A stretch of DNA of 64,000 nucleotides, taken from positions 34,570,001 through 34,634,000 of the forward strand of contig OX621247.1 of the NCBI GenBank assembly GCA_951640165.1, written 5' to 3'. The stretch comes from Pseudoips prasinana. Taxonomy: Eukaryota; Arthropoda; Insecta; Lepidoptera; Nolidae. Shown piece by piece: positions 50,510 to 60,779 of this stretch. The stretch's first letter is position 1. Every line of letters starts with the position of its first letter. The translations under genes were made by a program, and so were the position numbers. The notes under the pieces were generated by a model, which was not told the DNA's origin, did no database searches, and saw nothing but the letters and a program-made list of their open reading frames with translations.

Positions 50510-50735
50510 ATTTGTACCCGAGAGGCTCTATGTGTAATTCCTGCTCCAACAATCTGTGTGAATAGTGAGGGGTCGGGCAGCAGCGTCTCTCTGTGTACTA
50601 TGACTATCATGCTGCGATCGCCAACTAAGCACGGCGATTATGGCATATCCCTCCAAATGGTGGACAGATCTATTGTGGATCTGCTGGGAGGCCTTTGTCT
50701 AGCAGTGAACGTCATTAAGCTGACATAATGATTTT
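50510..50735 (+). mobile_element. RTE-derived short element
   Basis: GGGTCGGGCAGCAGCGTCTC, ATGCTGCGATCGCCAACTAA, GGCGATTATGGCATATCCC and GGAGGCCTTTGTCTAGCAGT. Head-plus-tail fusion as at 12500. Confidence 0.72.
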
Positions 50736-51040
50736 AAATAAAGACACACTCTACAAAATATGGCAGTTCTGTTTATCAGCCAAACGGGTTTTTGGTAGTT
50801 TGAATGTATGTTTGTAGGTATATCATCCAACACACTATTACCTTTAAACATAATTTTTGCATGTCTACTGGGAAAAATATCTTTATAATTAATCAGCACT
50901 TTTAGACAATGTCATTTCTTCTTTCTTTTCTGTTCTATATTTAACTTTGTCTGGTGATCATGAATTTTAAATTAATTAAATATGATTTTATATATTTTCG
51001 GTGAGTAATAACTCTACAAACAACTACAGAGGTAGTTTTA
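50736..51040. other. No gene seen
   Basis: AT-rich spacer. Confidence 0.4.
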
Positions 51041-51044
51041 TGTA

Positions 51045-51202
51045 CAGACGCCAGCACATCCAGCTACCCCAATCTGTCAAATCTCTTTTATAGATTTTCA
51101 ACTTTATCACTTAAGCTTATGCTTATGTGGTAAAGTTGATTATGGTTCAATTTCAATTGGGGAAATTTGACAGCTCGGGGTAGCTTGATGTGCTGGCGTC
51201 AG
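51045..51202. mobile_element. TA-flanked MITE, family M (copy 5)
   Basis: CAGACGCCAGCACATCC at the left, GATGTGCTGGCGTCAG at the right, TA on both sides. About 24 bp longer than other copies because of a local internal duplication (AAGCTTATGCTTATGTGGTA). Confidence 0.8.
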
Positions 51203-52300
51203 TAGAAAATCATATATCTATAATTTCTAAATAAACAATGGTTGCACTCAAATTCAATGAAGCAAAACTGTAGCTAGGAAAGTCTCTAAACGTCTCATCC
51301 GAACTACGTTGATGCCAAGATAATTAAATCAAATGAACGGCCACCCATGTATCGACCGATATCGTGCCTAGTGCTACTGATCCCTTATGGATGGGTTAAT
51401 AGAACTGCATTCACCTATTATAAGGGATCAGTGAGGTAATGAGCATTATTTTAATTGTTTGTCGGCCAACCCAATCACGGGAATGAGCAAGTAGAGATCA
51501 GATGGGTAGTCTTCATTGAGTCTGTCCACAGTGACCGAAAGTCAAACACGAGTATATTATTTTGTGATACATTTCCACGCTCGCAATAAAATCTGGAACA
51601 CAACCAGCACACGTATTCTAAATGAAAAACATTAGATATATAAAACAAAATACTTTTGGCATCATTCCAACTGTAGAAACACCTACGTACGTCTAGAATA
51701 TTTTATCTAAAGCAAGAAAGAATTGACATCTCAGCAAATTTATTTCCCTGGAGTGTATTTAGAAACACGTTTGTAAACCCAAAAGGATGTAACAGATATA
51801 TGCCGAGTAAATAAACAATTATTCCCTAGCGATGTGCTCTGCAATGTGCGAAGAATTGTACGAATCAGATTGGTGAACTGCTTTTCTTCTTTAATAATTA
51901 AGTTCTGCTTTACAAAGAATTACTAAGGCGAGGATGGTGGTACGTTAGTGTTGAGTGAGGTACCTCTAGCTTTTAGATGTTTCAATTGTTTTTGTTTCAA
52001 ACTTTCATAGAATCTAACTTTAGTACCTCTCCAGAAAGGCCATGGATTGTGGTAAATGGGAGTTTTTAGTAATGATTAATTTATTTTTGAGAGGTAAAAC
52101 AACTCGTTCTTTAGCTCGGTGAGCAGCTCAAGTTTCGAAGTCGTATCCATGAGTCATATTATCTTACAAAATACACTTCATGTCCGTATGTAAATTTTCG
52201 GTTTAAGTAAGCTCGTCGGCAGTCATTAGGAAAGAAGGAAGAGTTAGCCTCATTAGGCACGGTAGTTGTAAGTCTAAGGGGAATACCTACGCATGCCACC
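51203..52300. other. No gene; one hairpin at 51376-51432
   Basis: ACTGATCCCTTAT at 51376 pairs perfectly with 51420-51432. Otherwise no supported feature. Confidence 0.45.
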
Positions 52301-52304
52301 CAAA

Positions 52305-52645
52305 AAAAATGTCCGCTTGTGGGTATGTCGGACTTGCACCGACTAAACCTAACCTGCCGTGGATTTCTTCTGGCGCCTGTTGGAGCGAGCCCCGGGAAAG
52401 TGGAAATGCTGCTCCGGTGCCCTCCCCCCCCCCTTGCGCCGTTTCCCAGATGGTCGGGACATGTACCCTGGGAGGGCTCTGAGTTGCCCTCTCCTATTGC
52501 TGACTCCTGTCAGCGACTGCGCCAAACAGCTGTCTTCCCGGAGCTGCTTGCACGTGGCGGCAGCAGACTTACTGCCACTGCAGCCCCGAGGGGAGTTGGG
52601 TTTGATTATGAGGTCCTAGTTTTGAATTCTGGGTGGGGCTTAAAG
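52305..52645 (+). repeat. GC-rich repeat-like block, unclassified
   Basis: Composition jumps from AT-rich to GC-rich. It contains a poly-C run near 52427 and ends with GATTATGAGGTCCTAGTTTT, like a SINE B-box region. Two overlapping frames of 86-109 codons are not recognised. It could be a LINE or SINE 5' region. Confidence 0.45.
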
Positions 52646-53071
52646 TGATGTTGGGAGTTTATCGTTAGTAAAAAATTCAATATCAATCTAGATAGTTGGC
52701 GAGGTTAGGCCTCTTTGCCTCGGAGAGAAGGTAAAACTATCGATCCAGACAATATGAAAACTGACAGTGAAAGTGAGTGAAAAATAAGTGCTCATGTGTT
52801 TGTTCATACGCTTGTGGACTACAGTACTAACACACAGCTTGCCTCTATTACAACTAGCTTCAAGACTAAAATGTGCTTCTGTGCTCAAATAGCCACCTGG
52901 TATCTCTTACCTTACCCCGGGTATCTCTTCATCATCCGAAGGTTGATTAGTAGACAATGCTTTTGTTATGAAATCCGCCTCTGTAGAATTTTTTCAAGCA
53001 GATTTTATAATAAAAAGACATGCGGGGTAGTCTATGGGTAATATTTTATTATTTCACATACTCGAAAACTA
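52646..53071. other. No gene seen
   Basis: No supported feature. Confidence 0.4.
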
Positions 53072-53340
53072 GTATACCTATATTTGATCCGAGTAGCGAG
53101 TAGAAGATGCTACTTGTCACCTTTGGGCGGTCAAGACTCATAGTAATTGCTTCCCTCTCTATGGTGTGAACACATCTTTTAAATATAACTAAATTTGGTT
53201 AGACAGTCGGCTGTAAAAAATCTAACATAATTGAGAAAAAAAATGCACAACGCCGCTAAAGAAGTTTTCAGTTTAAAAATGCTGCGGTCATGTGAGTGTA
53301 TAAACAGCCACTGTGATTTAAAAAAGAAGATCAAGTCACG
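53072..53340 (+). repeat. Dispersed repeat F, copy 2
   Basis: Partner of 36806-37035 (TTGATCCGAGTAGCGAGT, CACCTTTGGGCGGTCAAGAC). Confidence 0.75.
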
Positions 53341-53849
53341 TGTAACTTCAAAATACTAACAAATGTAAAAAAAAAGAAGCTTGAAGAGCGTTTAGCTTTC
53401 CCCTTAAGAACAAATTTTCATGAATGTGGACGGCAAACTATTTATGTTAGGCACGCATTGTATAATAAATTAACTTATTTTTTCTGGTAAAAATAAATAA
53501 CATCCAATTTCCTCAATACAAATTGGCAGCCCTCGTGATATACGACATGAGATTATCAATCTGGGATAATATCGGTTTAGTGTCGGTCCATTAACGGCAG
53601 GTGGTAAAAAACATTCCGTCGTTTATCTCTGTTCCGGTAAAGTATTATGTCAGGGTAGAAATAAACGGGTAGTTTTCTTTATACTACTTACACTACTCGC
53701 AAAGTTAATCAAAGTTTGCCTTAGTTCTTCTTCGATAGTGTAATAGTCACCTAGATATTATGTAATATTAAACGAACAATATTGTTAGGTACCTGTGTAA
53801 AGAGTTGGCGCACGGATTGACGCTGAGTGTGCAAAGTAAATCCTATGAT
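53341..53849. other. No gene seen
   Basis: AT-rich; no supported feature. Confidence 0.4.
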
Positions 53850-54110
53850 GACAATAATTACCTCTTGGCGGCGGCTGGTCTGGAAACTAGGCATCTGCTA
53901 GGAGCATATTAGTTTGTTCAAACTTAGCAGCATGTGCGGGATCTACGGCTTTGCGTGTTCTCCGGAGCATAGGGGTGAAACAACACTATTTTTAAGAATC
54001 CGGGCTCATATTGAGAATTAGACGTAAAAACCATCTTATCTTTGGCCAGAATATGAACCGAGGACCTCATTATCTGTCTTCTTGGATTTTAGGTGATTGG
54101 CCTGTGGTCT
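53850..54110 (-). repeat. tRNA-derived SINE, second family
   Basis: The minus strand carries AATGAGGTCCTCGGTTCATA and the CGGAGAACACGCAAAGCCG body. Confidence 0.6.
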
Positions 54111-54182
54111 AGTGACCAGTGACATTGATTGTTTATTCTATGTGGGGTGTAATTTATGCTTAATATCCCAATAACAAATAGG

Positions 54183-54235
54183 TTAAAATTCATAAAGTTT
54201 AACGCGGGTGAAACCGCGCGGCACATCTATTATTA
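54183..54235 (+). repeat. Helitron 3'-end fragment
   Basis: TTTAACGCGGGTGAAACCGC, then GGCACATCTA, a diverged version of the family ends. Confidence 0.5.
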
Positions 54236-54332
54236 ATTTGTCTCTAAATTCCGTGCCCTCTAGCCCTCGTCGTTTTTGAGTGAAAGAATAACAAACATCC
54301 ATACTCTCAAACTTTTCGCATTTTATATCTGA

Positions 54333-54510
54333 CCGAGCTGTGCCCCGCGGTTTTACCCGCGTTAAATTTACAAATAACAACCTATGTGTTATTCAGACAC
54401 ATAAGCTATATTACTACAAAGTCTGTTCGGTAGTTTTTGAGTGAAAGAGTAACAAACATCCATACATCCATCCATACTCACAAACTTTCGCATTTAAAAT
54501 ATTAGTAAGA
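54333..54510 (-). mobile_element. Helitron family B (copy 5)
   Basis: Minus strand TCTTACTAATATTTTAAATG to ACCGCGGGGCACAGCTCG. The terminal CTAG is mutated. Confidence 0.6.
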
Positions 54511-54586
54511 TATATCCCACACGTTCATATCTATATATCAGTAAATAGACTGACAACATAGCACGGAATAGGGATTAAAATAAAAA

Positions 54587-54760
54587 TCACACTAATATTA
54601 TAAAGGCGAAGGTTTGTGAGTGTTTATGTTTGTTACTTCTTCACGCAAACGTAATATAGCTTATATATCCGAATAACAAATAGGCCCTCGTCTCTAAGTG
54701 CCCCGTGATTACCCGCGTTAAATTTTAAATAATAGCTTGTGTGTTATCCGGACATAAAAT
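54587..54760. repeat. Composite Helitron family B debris
   Basis: TCACACTAATATTATAAAGG begins a plus-strand copy that breaks near 54650 and joins minus-strand family sequence. Confidence 0.5.
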
Positions 54761-54764
54761 GCTT

Positions 54765-54990
54765 CCTTTTGACACCGGAGGTCGTGGGCTCGATTCCCAC
54801 CCAAGACAGAAATTTCAGTGCATGATCATGTGTGTTTGTCCTGAGTCTGGGTGTAATGTATCTATATAAGTATGTATTTACAAAATAAAAGTAATGAACT
54901 AAATCACTTATCTGGTTTCCATAGTACAAGCTCTGTTTAGTTTGGGATCAATTGGCCGTGTGTAAATAATGCCACAGAATATTATGTGCC
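54765..54990 (+). repeat. tRNA-derived SINE
   Basis: GGTCGTGGGCTCGATTCCCA box B, CTGAGTCTGGGTGTAATG body, GTACAAGCTCTGTTTAGTTT near the 3' end. The tRNA head is truncated. Confidence 0.72.
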
Positions 54991-55070
54991 TACAAAGTTT
55001 CATCAAAATTGATTCGGTGGTTTTTGCATGGAAACCACAAACTTTCACATTTATAATATTAGTAGTATAA
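54991..55070 (-). repeat. Helitron family B fragment
   Basis: The minus strand contains TACTAATATTATAAATGTGA and AAGTTTGTGG. Confidence 0.5.
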
Positions 55071-55114
55071 ATAACACCACATACAGAACAAATAATCCTA
55101 TTCATCATACATAG

Positions 55115-55200
55115 AACTGACCTGGGTGGGGATTCACGACCCTCCCACGACCTTTGCCTTAACAGTCACGTTCACTAACCACTAGACCAATAGGAGAGTC
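55115..55200 (-). repeat. SINE fragment, inverted
   Basis: Minus strand: CTATTGGTCTAGTGGTTAGT then GTGAATCCCCACCC. Head of the SINE family at 23490 and 34885. Confidence 0.6.
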
Positions 55201-55204
55201 AGTA

Positions 55205-55395
55205 AAAATCCATGAATGCCGATAATGAGGTCCTGCGTTCAAATTGCGGCCAAAGATAAGTTGTTTTTTTAGTCCAATTTTCAATATGGATTCTTGAAGT
55301 GTCACATCGCCGTGCCTCGGTGAGCACGTAAAACCGTAGATCCCGTATATGATCTCTATCCAGTCTTGCTAGCTTTGTAGAGGCCACCACCAACT
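55205..55395 (+). repeat. tRNA-derived SINE fragment, second family
   Basis: TAATGAGGTCCTGCGTTCAA and CATCGCCGTGCCTCGGTGAG. Confidence 0.55.
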
Positions 55396-55777
55396 CCTTT
55401 CATGATTCTTCGTTATCAATTTTCTTCCGCCATTTTATAAAGAAAATATCTATGTTACTACCCCTTCGCTTTCATGAACTACCTACATTTAGACGATTAC
55501 CTATTGTGAAAGAATTTGGGCCCACCTCTCCAATACACGTATACGTGACCCACTCTGACTTGGCTGACTTTTGAGCTTTATTACAATGGAGTAGTATTTT
55601 AGGCACCAAGAGGCGGACCATATTACTAATACTAAAATGCACTCCGATAGTAAAAATGAAAATTATTGAACTGAAAATAAATTTGAAGTGAACAAGAAAC
55701 TCGTTTTTACTAGTCGAAGAAGCTAGGTTCATCGTATAAATAGGTCACGCTTAATAGATAGACTAATATATATCTTT
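55396..55777. other. No gene seen
   Basis: An 86-codon minus-strand frame (55472-55732) has no recognised domain; its GTGACCCACTCTGACTTGGC part looks repetitive. Confidence 0.4.
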
Positions 55778-55925
55778 TTTTAAGACAACGCCCGAATTAC
55801 AAACATATAATAGACGGACACAAATTACATCCAGACTCAGAACAATTTATTATGGGTCACACAAATAGTTGTCCGGCGCGGGACTCGAACCCGTCTTAGC
55901 CGCTGCGCCACACGTGCAGTATCTG
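55778..55925 (-). repeat. tRNA-derived SINE, inverted
   Basis: Minus strand CACGTGTGGCGCAGCGGCTA followed by GGTTCGAGTCCCGC. Compared with 2244-2468 it lacks about 20 bases between boxes A and B. Confidence 0.78.
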
Positions 55926-56374
55926 AAATTATCTTTATAAGGATAGCGTTCAAATATCTACTGAACCTTCAAACTATAATTATAATTAAGAAATAAAACG
56001 TGTCTCAATTTAACATTCAAATTTTAACTTTATAGTTCAGAACATTGAGTTCAATATTGCGTGAGGGTGTATGTCATTTTCATAAATTGAATTCTGATTA
56101 GCCAGCCAGATTTCCGAACGTGTGGTTTCTATGGCACAGTCCAATTTGGAATTGTTTACTGTTATGGTTAGTTCGTGGCTGGTATTAGGCGTTAGGTCGG
56201 TTTTGATCATTGCTAAGCTAAGTTTATTAGTCTGACTGGGCTGAATTTGAGGAAATTTATTTACCTTAGTTTTTGTTATAGATTTATATATGACGGATGT
56301 ATATCAATACTGCAAAGTTAATCTTGTTTAGTGAATATAAAAGATTTTTTGTACACCAAGAGTACTCTTAGGTA
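55926..56374. other. No gene seen
   Basis: AT-rich; no supported feature. Confidence 0.4.
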
Positions 56375-56585
56375 CTTAGTTATCGTATGGGCAGTGGTTA
56401 CCCTAGTGACAAAGTTGGTCAAGCCGCCCAGTAGGCATCTGGCTTAACGTCTGATGCCTAATGGTTACAACCGGGACCGACAGCTTAACGTGCCCACCGA
56501 TGCACGGAGACTTCTATGGACCGACCGCGAGCCTAGTTGCTTGACCTCGCAAGCCACTTACGGACCGGTGAAGCATCTGACTATG
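56375..56585 (+). repeat. Dispersed repeat E, copy 2
   Basis: Pairs with 39765-40010. Confidence 0.65.
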
Positions 56586-56690
56586 AGCGTCTAGTACTCG
56601 TATGAAATATTACTCGAAAAAGTTGTAACTGGCGGACTTATTACATAAAGAGAAAACTTTAGAGATACCTTTAGAGACGCTTAGATTGAT

Positions 56691-57108
56691 GTATAGTATG
56701 TTATAGTATAGTATTTATTAGATTAAAATCATATAGTAGCTATTGTATAGTATCTATTATATATAGTGTTCGTAATTATTATTAAAATAAATAAAATAAA
56801 AAAGGTTTTTAGTCACGTAGACTTTAAAAAAGCGCTTGTAAATAGTCAGAACATGTTTGTAGTAATACAGTTATTATTTCTAGTTACATATTACAGATAT
56901 TTAGGTACACGGAATGTTAAAACATTTATACAATTTATTTTGTAATGGTAGTGACATTTAGCTAGCTTGTATTAAGTTATTGTCACGAAGATTATGTTTA
57001 GTTGAAGTATTTAATATTATGTATGTTATAGTATAGTATTCATTAGATTAAAATCATATAGTATTTATTGTATAGTATCTATTATATATACTGTTCGTAA
57101 TTATTATT
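56691..57108. repeat. 90-bp direct repeats enclosing an inverted repeat G
   Basis: 56691-56780 and 57019-57108 are near-identical (GTATGTTATAGTATAGTATT). Between them lies repeat G on the minus strand (56800-57008). Confidence 0.75.
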
Positions 57109-57412
57109 AGTTTAATTACACGAATAATAAGTAAAAATACATTTTATATAACCCAAATGCACCTGCCACGACCTCTCTGCACTAACATAAGGTAGACTGG
57201 TCGAAAATGCCTTACGCATTAAGTCCGCCTATGTATTCTCACTGTACTAAAGTTTAATTAAATAAATTGACTAAGAGCTGAATATGAATGTTGGCAGTAG
57301 ATAATATGTGTTATATATAAAGTTGAATACTTTTCTATAAATATATCATCATCATCATGACAGCCGAAATACGTCTACTGTAAATGATAAAAATCACAAT
57401 TTTAGTAAATAA
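57109..57412. other. No gene seen
   Basis: ATCATCATCATGACAGCCGA near 57352 is a short inverted RTE tail remnant. Confidence 0.4.
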
Positions 57413-57733
57413 CTAGCTGTGCCCCGCGGTCTTACCCGCGTTAAACTTTAAATATTATCACAGCTCCTCACCCTTAGGTAATAGCGTAATAATATGTAGC
57501 CTATATGTTGACCCGACCTCTTATTAATATTCTTGCAAAATTTGAAATAAATCCATGCAGTACTTTTTGAGTTTAGCCCGGCCATACATACAGACAAACA
57601 GATAAACAGACAAAAATTCTAAAAACTATATTTTTGGTTTCGATATCGATTGTAAATCACGCCCCAAGGATCCTTTTAAAAAAATATTCAATGTACAGTT
57701 TTAACTTTCCTACGATTTTATTATATGTATAGA
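57413..57733 (-). mobile_element. Non-autonomous Helitron, family A (copy 4)
   Basis: Minus strand TCTATACATATAATAAAATC to CGCGGGGCACAGCTAG before T. 321 bp, the best preserved copy with 46057. Confidence 0.78.
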
Positions 57734-57734
57734 T

Positions 57735-57935
57735 TTGTATGTTGTGTTTCCGGGTGTGAGTAAGGTCGCCAGAGCTCATTGGGGTGCGGGAAGGGTCAGC
57801 AACACTTGTTTGCTGACTCATAAAGGCCGGCAACGCACCCGCGACTCCTCTGGTGTCGTGAGTGTCCATGGGCGGCGGTGATCACTTACCATCAGGTGAC
57901 CCACTATCTCGTTTGTCGCCCGCTGATATAAAAAA
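57735..57935 (-). repeat. Dispersed repeat D1, inverted
   Basis: GCACCCGCGACTCCTCTGGT, CACTTACCATCAGGTGACCC. Abuts the Helitron. Confidence 0.72.
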
Positions 57936-58285
57936 AAATAAGTTACTTATTAAAAAAATTGTGCAACTTTTATTTCGTCTCAACACTTATGCATACACGA
58001 GGTACGTATTATTTCAACATGAGTATTTTAAAACCTACAGAACACAAGTTCAACATCGGACTCGGAGAAGCTGACAGTCTAACTTTGTACTTTCTTGAAC
58101 TACACAATAACTGTGCGGAAGAAACTTTTATTGTACGATCACGACTAGTAGGATTGGATTTGTGAAGTTTCTACATTTTTCCTGCTATGTGTTAGTTTGG
58201 TGGAAGAGTGGCTTCGAGTCAGATATTCTAACAGCACCCGTGAGCTTATACTTTATTTGAATGTACGTGTGGAACTTTGAATACA
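57936..58285. other. No gene seen
   Basis: No supported feature; overlapping frames of 68-70 codons are unremarkable. Confidence 0.4.
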
Positions 58286-58289
58286 AGTC

Positions 58290-58560
58290 GCTACATATTT
58301 ATTTATTTATTTAGGACAACCAGTAACTGTTACATTATTGCTAGTCTAAATACAACACTTAAAAATTAAAATCAAATGCACAGTTTATTAAGGTGTCACA
58401 ACATACACAGATTCATGACACTCGTGACATCAGTAAAAAACCAAAAAATATATTACAACTAAAACTAAATATAAAATGAAAAATAATAAAGCTAAAATAA
58501 AAATAAAATATAGGAAACAAATTAACATAAAAAACGAAACATAAAATATAAAACAAAGAG
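58290..58560 (-). repeat. LINE 3' UTR fragment, inverted
   Basis: On the minus strand it ends GTTGTCCTAAATAAATAAAT, a LINE-like 3' tail with AAAT repeats. No coding part. Confidence 0.45.
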
Positions 58561-58566
58561 TGAAAA

Positions 58567-59410
58567 GTGAATATTAATGATAAATGCATCAGGTTCTCAT
58601 TGCCGAATGTGACTCAAATTGTACCAACAGTTGCACTTAATGCGAAAATATTAGATTTAGTCCCATCGACCGTATTTTTAGGATTGACACTTGATTCAAA
58701 ATTGCAATGGGGTCCTCAGATTGAAAAGTTAGCAGGTAAATTAAGTTCGGCTTCCTATGCTGTCTGGAAAATAAGGCAATTGTCAGATGAACAAACTGCT
58801 AGATTAGTGTATTTCGCGTACTTTCATAGCATTATGTCGTATGGCATTCTGCTGTGGGGTTTGGCGGCTGACATAGGTACTATTTTTGTATTGCAGAAAA
58901 GAGCAGTCAGAGCCATTTATGGTTTAGGCAGTCGCGATTCTTTGCGAAATTTGTTTAAAGAAATAAATATACTTACTGTGCCATCGGAATATATATATCA
59001 GAATATAATGTTTGCTAGAAAAAATATTCATAATTATAAAAAGAAAAGTGAACTGCATAATATAAATACTAGGAATAAAAACAAACTAGCCATGCCAGGC
59101 TTTAGAGTAAGCAAAACTAATAAATCATTTTTAGGAAATTGTATTAGGTTTTATAACAAGCTTCCTACTCAAATTACTGATCTGCCTGACACAAGTTTTA
59201 AAACACATATTAAACGTGTACTTATGGCTAGGGGTTATTACACCACTAAAGAGTACATCGATGACAAAGACGTCTGGCTCTCACTTCCTACCTGCACATT
59301 GCTCGCTGGAGATCTTGTAGCCATATAGACATGACTGATCTGCTGTGTTACGTGAACTATCTGTAAATGATTGCTATCATATACTTAATAAAAATATATA
59401 ATAAAGTCTT
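58567..59410 (+). pseudogene. 5'-truncated LINE ORF2 tail
   Basis: 253 codons open with GTG and end LLAGDLVAI. VFLGLTLDSKLQWGPQIEKL, AYFHSIMSYGILLWG and CIRFYNKLPTQITDLP are the post-RT (thumb and C-terminal) landmarks of Jockey/CR1-type LINEs. The RT catalytic part and endonuclease are absent, so this is a dead truncated insertion on the same strand as, and just upstream of, the intact LINE. The 3' UTR ends in AATAAAAATATATAATAAAG near 59405. Confidence 0.8.
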
Positions 59411-59847
59411 TGCCTAATCGGTTGAACAGTTAACATATGTGTTATATTTGCTCCCAAGTTTATTGCTAATTATAAACATAATCTGGAAATATTTCATAAT
59501 AAAACTATTCTCAGTGATATAATAATCCACCAAGAAAGTGATTTAATATAAATGGTGAACAAGTGAAGTGTTTTACAATAATAATTGTTAATAAAACACA
59601 AACTACGGCCAGTGTACCGGCCGGTGCATGACAAGCCATTTTGAATATAGTACATGCAACTGCCACGGTTACTCGGTCCGCATAAGGAGTACTTTTGTAT
59701 GAGCGCCCGACCTGTGACGTATTGTGAGCGCCCGCGCCGAAGATTATCAACGCAGACAGTGCTATAATTTCTACCTACATTACACTGCCCCTGGGAGGAC
59801 GACATTTTTTTCTATTGAGTAATTTTCTACTTAAGTAATAATTTGTC
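59411..59847 (+). other. Probable 5' UTR of the downstream LINE
   Basis: 59600-59847 has no ORF, is moderately GC-rich (GGCCAGTGTACCGGCCGGTG) and leads into ORF1. Jockey-type LINEs carry internal promoters here; the exact 5' end is not determined. Confidence 0.45.
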
Positions 59848-60747
59848 ATGGCTAGTGATTCGGAACGTGCAAAAATCTTCAAAAATGAATCGACCTCGAA
59901 CCCGAACGTATCCGTGAATAGAAGATGCAAAAGATCCGCTAAAAGCCCACCGGCTCCACTTTCACCCCTTTCCGGCTTTGATAAAGATGAGTTGCGCTCG
60001 ATTATGCAAGAGATAATTAAAGCCGAATTTAGCGAGATGCTTTCCCAGATTAACCAAAACATGATCAGTACCATAAATAACGAGTTGGAATCGGTAAAAT
60101 TGGAAATGAAGGAAATAACCAAGTCTATGGATTTTATAAATAAAAAATTTGAGGAATTTGAAGTTAATCAACGGATATGTAAGGAAAACATAAAAAAAAT
60201 AGAATCCGAAAAAGCTGAATTAAGAACCGTGGTGGGGGATCTTCAATTGCGCATCAACAATTTAGAGCAGCAATCCCGATCTAACAACCTGGAAATACAA
60301 TGTATGCCGGAATCCAAAAATGAGAATGTATACACCATCGTCGCTCAACTCGGACAAATCGTCAGTTGTGAAATTCAAGAGAATGACGTATTAAATTGCT
60401 CACGTATTGCCAAAATCAACCCATCTAGTGCCCGCCCCCGATCTATAGTTGTTCAACTGGCATCACCTAGACTTCGAGATCAACTGTTGTCATCAGTTAT
60501 CAAATACAATCAGAAAAATCACCAAGAAAAACTAAACTGCGGACATTTCGGATTCACCAATAAAAGCTCGCCCATCTATGTTGTAGAACACCTATCATCT
60601 AACAACAAAACCCTTCACGCAGCCACTAGGATCAAAGCAAAAGAAATGAACTACAAATATGTCTGGGTCAGGAACGGCAAAATTTTTGCAAGGAAGGATG
60701 ACGGCGCAGGATACCTACTTATCAAGAATATGAACAGTTTAAGTTAA
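59848..60747 (+). CDS. LINE ORF1, coiled coil plus FP-like domain
   Basis: 299 residues from ATG. Residues 1-45 are basic and Ser/Pro-rich (RRCKRSAKSPPAPLSP). Residues about 50-150 form a long coiled coil (NNELESVKLEMKEITKSMDF, LRINNLEQQSRSNNLEIQ). Residues about 155-290 match the FP-type domain seen in ORF1 of moth LINEs (SIVVQLASPRLRDQLLSS, YVVEHLSSNNKTLHAATRIK, YKYVWVRNGKIFARKDD). Proteins of this type bind the element RNA and may form trimers. ORF2 follows 32 bases after the stop in another reading frame. The domain name comes from a baculovirus protein, but the context is a retrotransposon. Confidence 0.85.
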   Translation: MASDSERAKIFKNESTSNPNVSVNRRCKRSAKSPPAPLSPLSGFDKDELRSIMQEIIKAEFSEMLSQINQNMISTINNELESVKLEMKEITKSMDFINKKFEEFEVNQRICKENIKKIESEKAELRTVVGDLQLRINNLEQQSRSNNLEIQCMPESKNENVYTIVAQLGQIVSCEIQENDVLNCSRIAKINPSSARPRSIVVQLASPRLRDQLLSSVIKYNQKNHQEKLNCGHFGFTNKSSPIYVVEHLSSNNKTLHAATRIKAKEMNYKYVWVRNGKIFARKDDGAGYLLIKNMNSLS

Positions 60748-60779
60748 ATTGTTTAACTCTATCCATATTATATTTTTAA

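Noticed and set aside
52319..52648. 109-codon frame in the GC-rich block
   Set aside because: No domain or start signal support, and an overlapping frame of similar length exists; composition explains both.
59848..60747. Integrated baculovirus gene, suggested by the FP-like domain
   Set aside because: The frame is followed at once by a LINE ORF2 and starts with a coiled coil, as in moth LINE ORF1 proteins.
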